Source: Sphingomonas radiodurans (GTDB taxonomy: Bacteria; Pseudomonadota; Alphaproteobacteria; Sphingomonadales; Sphingomonadaceae). From it: 64,000 bases of DNA. The notes below the pieces were generated by a model that saw only the letters and a list, made by a program, of their open reading frames with translations, had not been told where the DNA came from and searched no databases. The position numbers were made by a program, and so were the translations under genes. The stretch is taken from contig NZ_CP086594.1 of NCBI RefSeq assembly GCF_020866845.1, positions 3,128,001 to 3,192,000 of the forward strand, in the 5' to 3' direction. Shown here one piece after another: positions 62,886-64,000 of the stretch; the first letter of the stretch is position 1, and every line of letters starts with the position of its first letter.

Positions 62886-63072
62886 CGGGGAAGACATTGA
62901 TCATCTGATCGACTGGTCTTCCGCCGAACGCCTCAATGCATCGACCGAAGTTAGTCTCAGCATGCCGCTTTGGATGGTGAAGCGGCTTGACGCGAACGCC
63001 ACTCGCCGTGGTGTATCGCGTCAAGCGCTTATCAATATGTGGCTAGCCGATCGACTGGAAGCCGCTCGCTAA
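62875..63072 (+). CDS. brnA: CopG/BrnA-type antitoxin
   Basis: 65 residues from ATG 62875, overlapping the toxin by 11 bases. The ribbon-helix-helix core is VSLSMPLWMVKRLDANATRR with VSRQALINMWLADRLEA. The region just upstream in frame (TSVAEFDQ) also looks conserved in such antitoxins, but no start exists between ATG 62719 and 62875; the N-terminus is thus unclear. It would bind toxin and operator. Confidence 0.75.
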   Translation: MFDNGEDIDHLIDWSSAERLNASTEVSLSMPLWMVKRLDANATRRGVSRQALINMWLADRLEAAR

Positions 63073-64000
63073 TCAATAAACCCGCTTCTTCGGCTTGATA
63101 TACTCGGCGTCGTCGGTGAGCGTGTAATCGTGCACCGGGCGATAATCGATCGCGCAGGTGCCGCCCTTGCCGCCCCATCCGTCGAACGTCGCGGTCGTGT
63201 GCTTCATCCAGTTGGCGTCGTCGCGCTCGGGGAAGTCCTCGTGCATGTGCGCGCCGCGGCTTTCCTTGCGGTTGTCCGCGCAACGCATCGTCACCACTGC
63301 TTGGCCGATCAAATTGTCGAGCTCGAGCGTCTCGACCAGATCGGTGTTCCAGATCATCGAGCGATCCTTGATGCCGATGTCCTGCATCGACTGATAGGTC
63401 GCATCGATCTTGGTGACGCCTTCGGCCAGCAATTCGCTGTCGCGGAACACCGCAGCGTGGCGCTGCATCGTGCGCTGCATCTCGGCGCGGATCTTCGACG
63501 TCGGAATGCTGCCCGCAGCGTTGCGGAAATGATCGAGCCGGCCCAGCGCCATCTCTTCCGAGCCCTTGGGCAGCGGATTGTGCGTCGTATTGGGCTTCAG
63601 CGTTTCCTTCAGCCGCAGCCCGGTCGCACGGCCGAACACCACGAGGTCGATCAGCGAGTTCGATCCGAGGCGGTTGGCGCCATGGACCGACACGCAGGCC
63701 GCCTCGCCAACCGCGAACAGGCCGGGGACGATCGCATCCGGATCGCCGTTCGTCATCTGAACGACTTCGCCGTGATAGTTCGTCGGGATGCCGCCCATGT
63801 TGTAGTGGACGGTTGGCGTCACCGGCAGCGGCTGGCGCGTGAGGTCGACACCGGCGAAGATCTTGCCAGTCTCGGTGATGCCGGGCAGGCGCTCGGCGAG
63901 CACCTTGGGATCGATATGGTCGAGGTGAAGGAAGATATGGTCCTTCTCCTTGCCCACGCCGCGGCCTTCGCGCATTTCGGCTGCCATCGAGCGCGACACG
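63073..64000 (-). CDS. sdhA: Succinate dehydrogenase flavoprotein subunit, 5' part beyond window
   Basis: C-terminal 308 residues or so; the start lies right of base 64000. FAD/substrate region VHYNMGGIPTNYHG, HGANRLGSNSLIDLVVFGRA, and the C-terminal YRPVHDYTL. It oxidises succinate to fumarate. The stop is directly beside that of the antitoxin gene, which points the other way. sdhB is about 4.2 kb downstream. Confidence 0.95.
   Translation of the reverse strand, partial: VSRSMAAEMREGRGVGKEKDHIFLHLDHIDPKVLAERLPGITETGKIFAGVDLTRQPLPVTPTVHYNMGGIPTNYHGEVVQMTNGDPDAIVPGLFAVGEAACVSVHGANRLGSNSLIDLVVFGRATGLRLKETLKPNTTHNPLPKGSEEMALGRLDHFRNAAGSIPTSKIRAEMQRTMQRHAAVFRDSELLAEGVTKIDATYQSMQDIGIKDRSMIWNTDLVETLELDNLIGQAVVTMRCADNRKESRGAHMHEDFPERDDANWMKHTTATFDGWGGKGGTCAIDYRPVHDYTLTDDAEYIKPKKRVY

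Overview
The window is GC-rich (G/C-heavy third positions, long antisense open frames) and reads as chromosome of an alphaproteobacterium, most likely a sphingomonad. This rests on ChpT beside a cheA-W-Y-B-R cluster, an RpoH carrying the RpoH box, plant-type GshA, the RsfS-RlmH-EnvC-CtpA-DsbB-Coq7 run, a Coq7 demethoxyubiquinone hydroxylase, and several families of dispersed palindromes of the kind common between sphingomonad genes. About 70 genes and one structural RNA (rnpB) can be supported. I saw no tRNA, rRNA, CRISPR array, prophage or IS element.

Layout. 1-5665: acyl-CoA metabolism (partial APH-like kinase, DUF6285 protein, glutaryl-CoA dehydrogenase, two CaiB/BaiF CoA-transferase family enzymes) and an orphan [2Fe-2S] subunit of a molybdenum hydroxylase. 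5811-8389: dicarboxylate transport (MHS-family MFS plus DctA). 8598-14339: a single-chain biotin-dependent acyl-CoA carboxylase, GST, DsbA/FrnE-like protein, alpha/beta hydrolase and Rieske protein. 14303-17440: homogentisate branch of tyrosine breakdown (hmgA, hppD) with a divergent MarR regulator and a near-perfect palindromic operator. 17459-20864: ROK sugar kinase, cytochrome P450 and a frameshifted membrane/hydrolase-like gene.

20886-29052 is the accessory part, with a surface-glycan flavour: a phospholipase-A2-like mini-protein overlapping kdsA, a histidine phosphatase overlapping kdsB, a kdsD remnant, a giant multidomain glycosyltransferase, a 57-residue membrane protein, a carbohydrate-type sulfotransferase and a polytopic membrane protein. 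kdsD (minus) and the glycosyltransferase (plus) have both lost their 5' parts at the same point near 23903, as if one deletion removed the shared divergent upstream region. A second lesion lies about 3.8 kb away in the gene at 19772-20864.

29123-38838: rpoH, rluD, a JAMM protease, chpT and cheA-cheW-cheY-cheB-cheR (no receptor or flagellar genes in view), a DMT exporter and an AmpD-like amidase. CheA carries an extra CheW-like domain and what looks like a receiver without acidic residues. 38871-39249 is RNase P RNA. 39292-49565: J-domain protein, thioredoxin-like ferredoxin, small membrane proteins, rsmE, gshA, nadD, rsfS, rlmH, degenerate EnvC, CtpA, dsbB, coq7 and a DJ-1/PfpI protein. 49619-64000: TCA-cycle block on the minus strand (sdhA, sdhB, mdh, sucD, sucA, sucB) interspersed with zapE, a thioesterase, creD, a ClpP-like protein, a C13 peptidase, an isomerase and a BrnT/BrnA-type toxin-antitoxin pair. 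sucC is missing from its usual place, and sdhA and sdhB are separated by about 4.2 kb.

Many start codons were moved inward from the longest open frame because palindromic repeats had been translated as false N-termini or because a ribosome-binding site marks a later start; these choices are stated in the entries.
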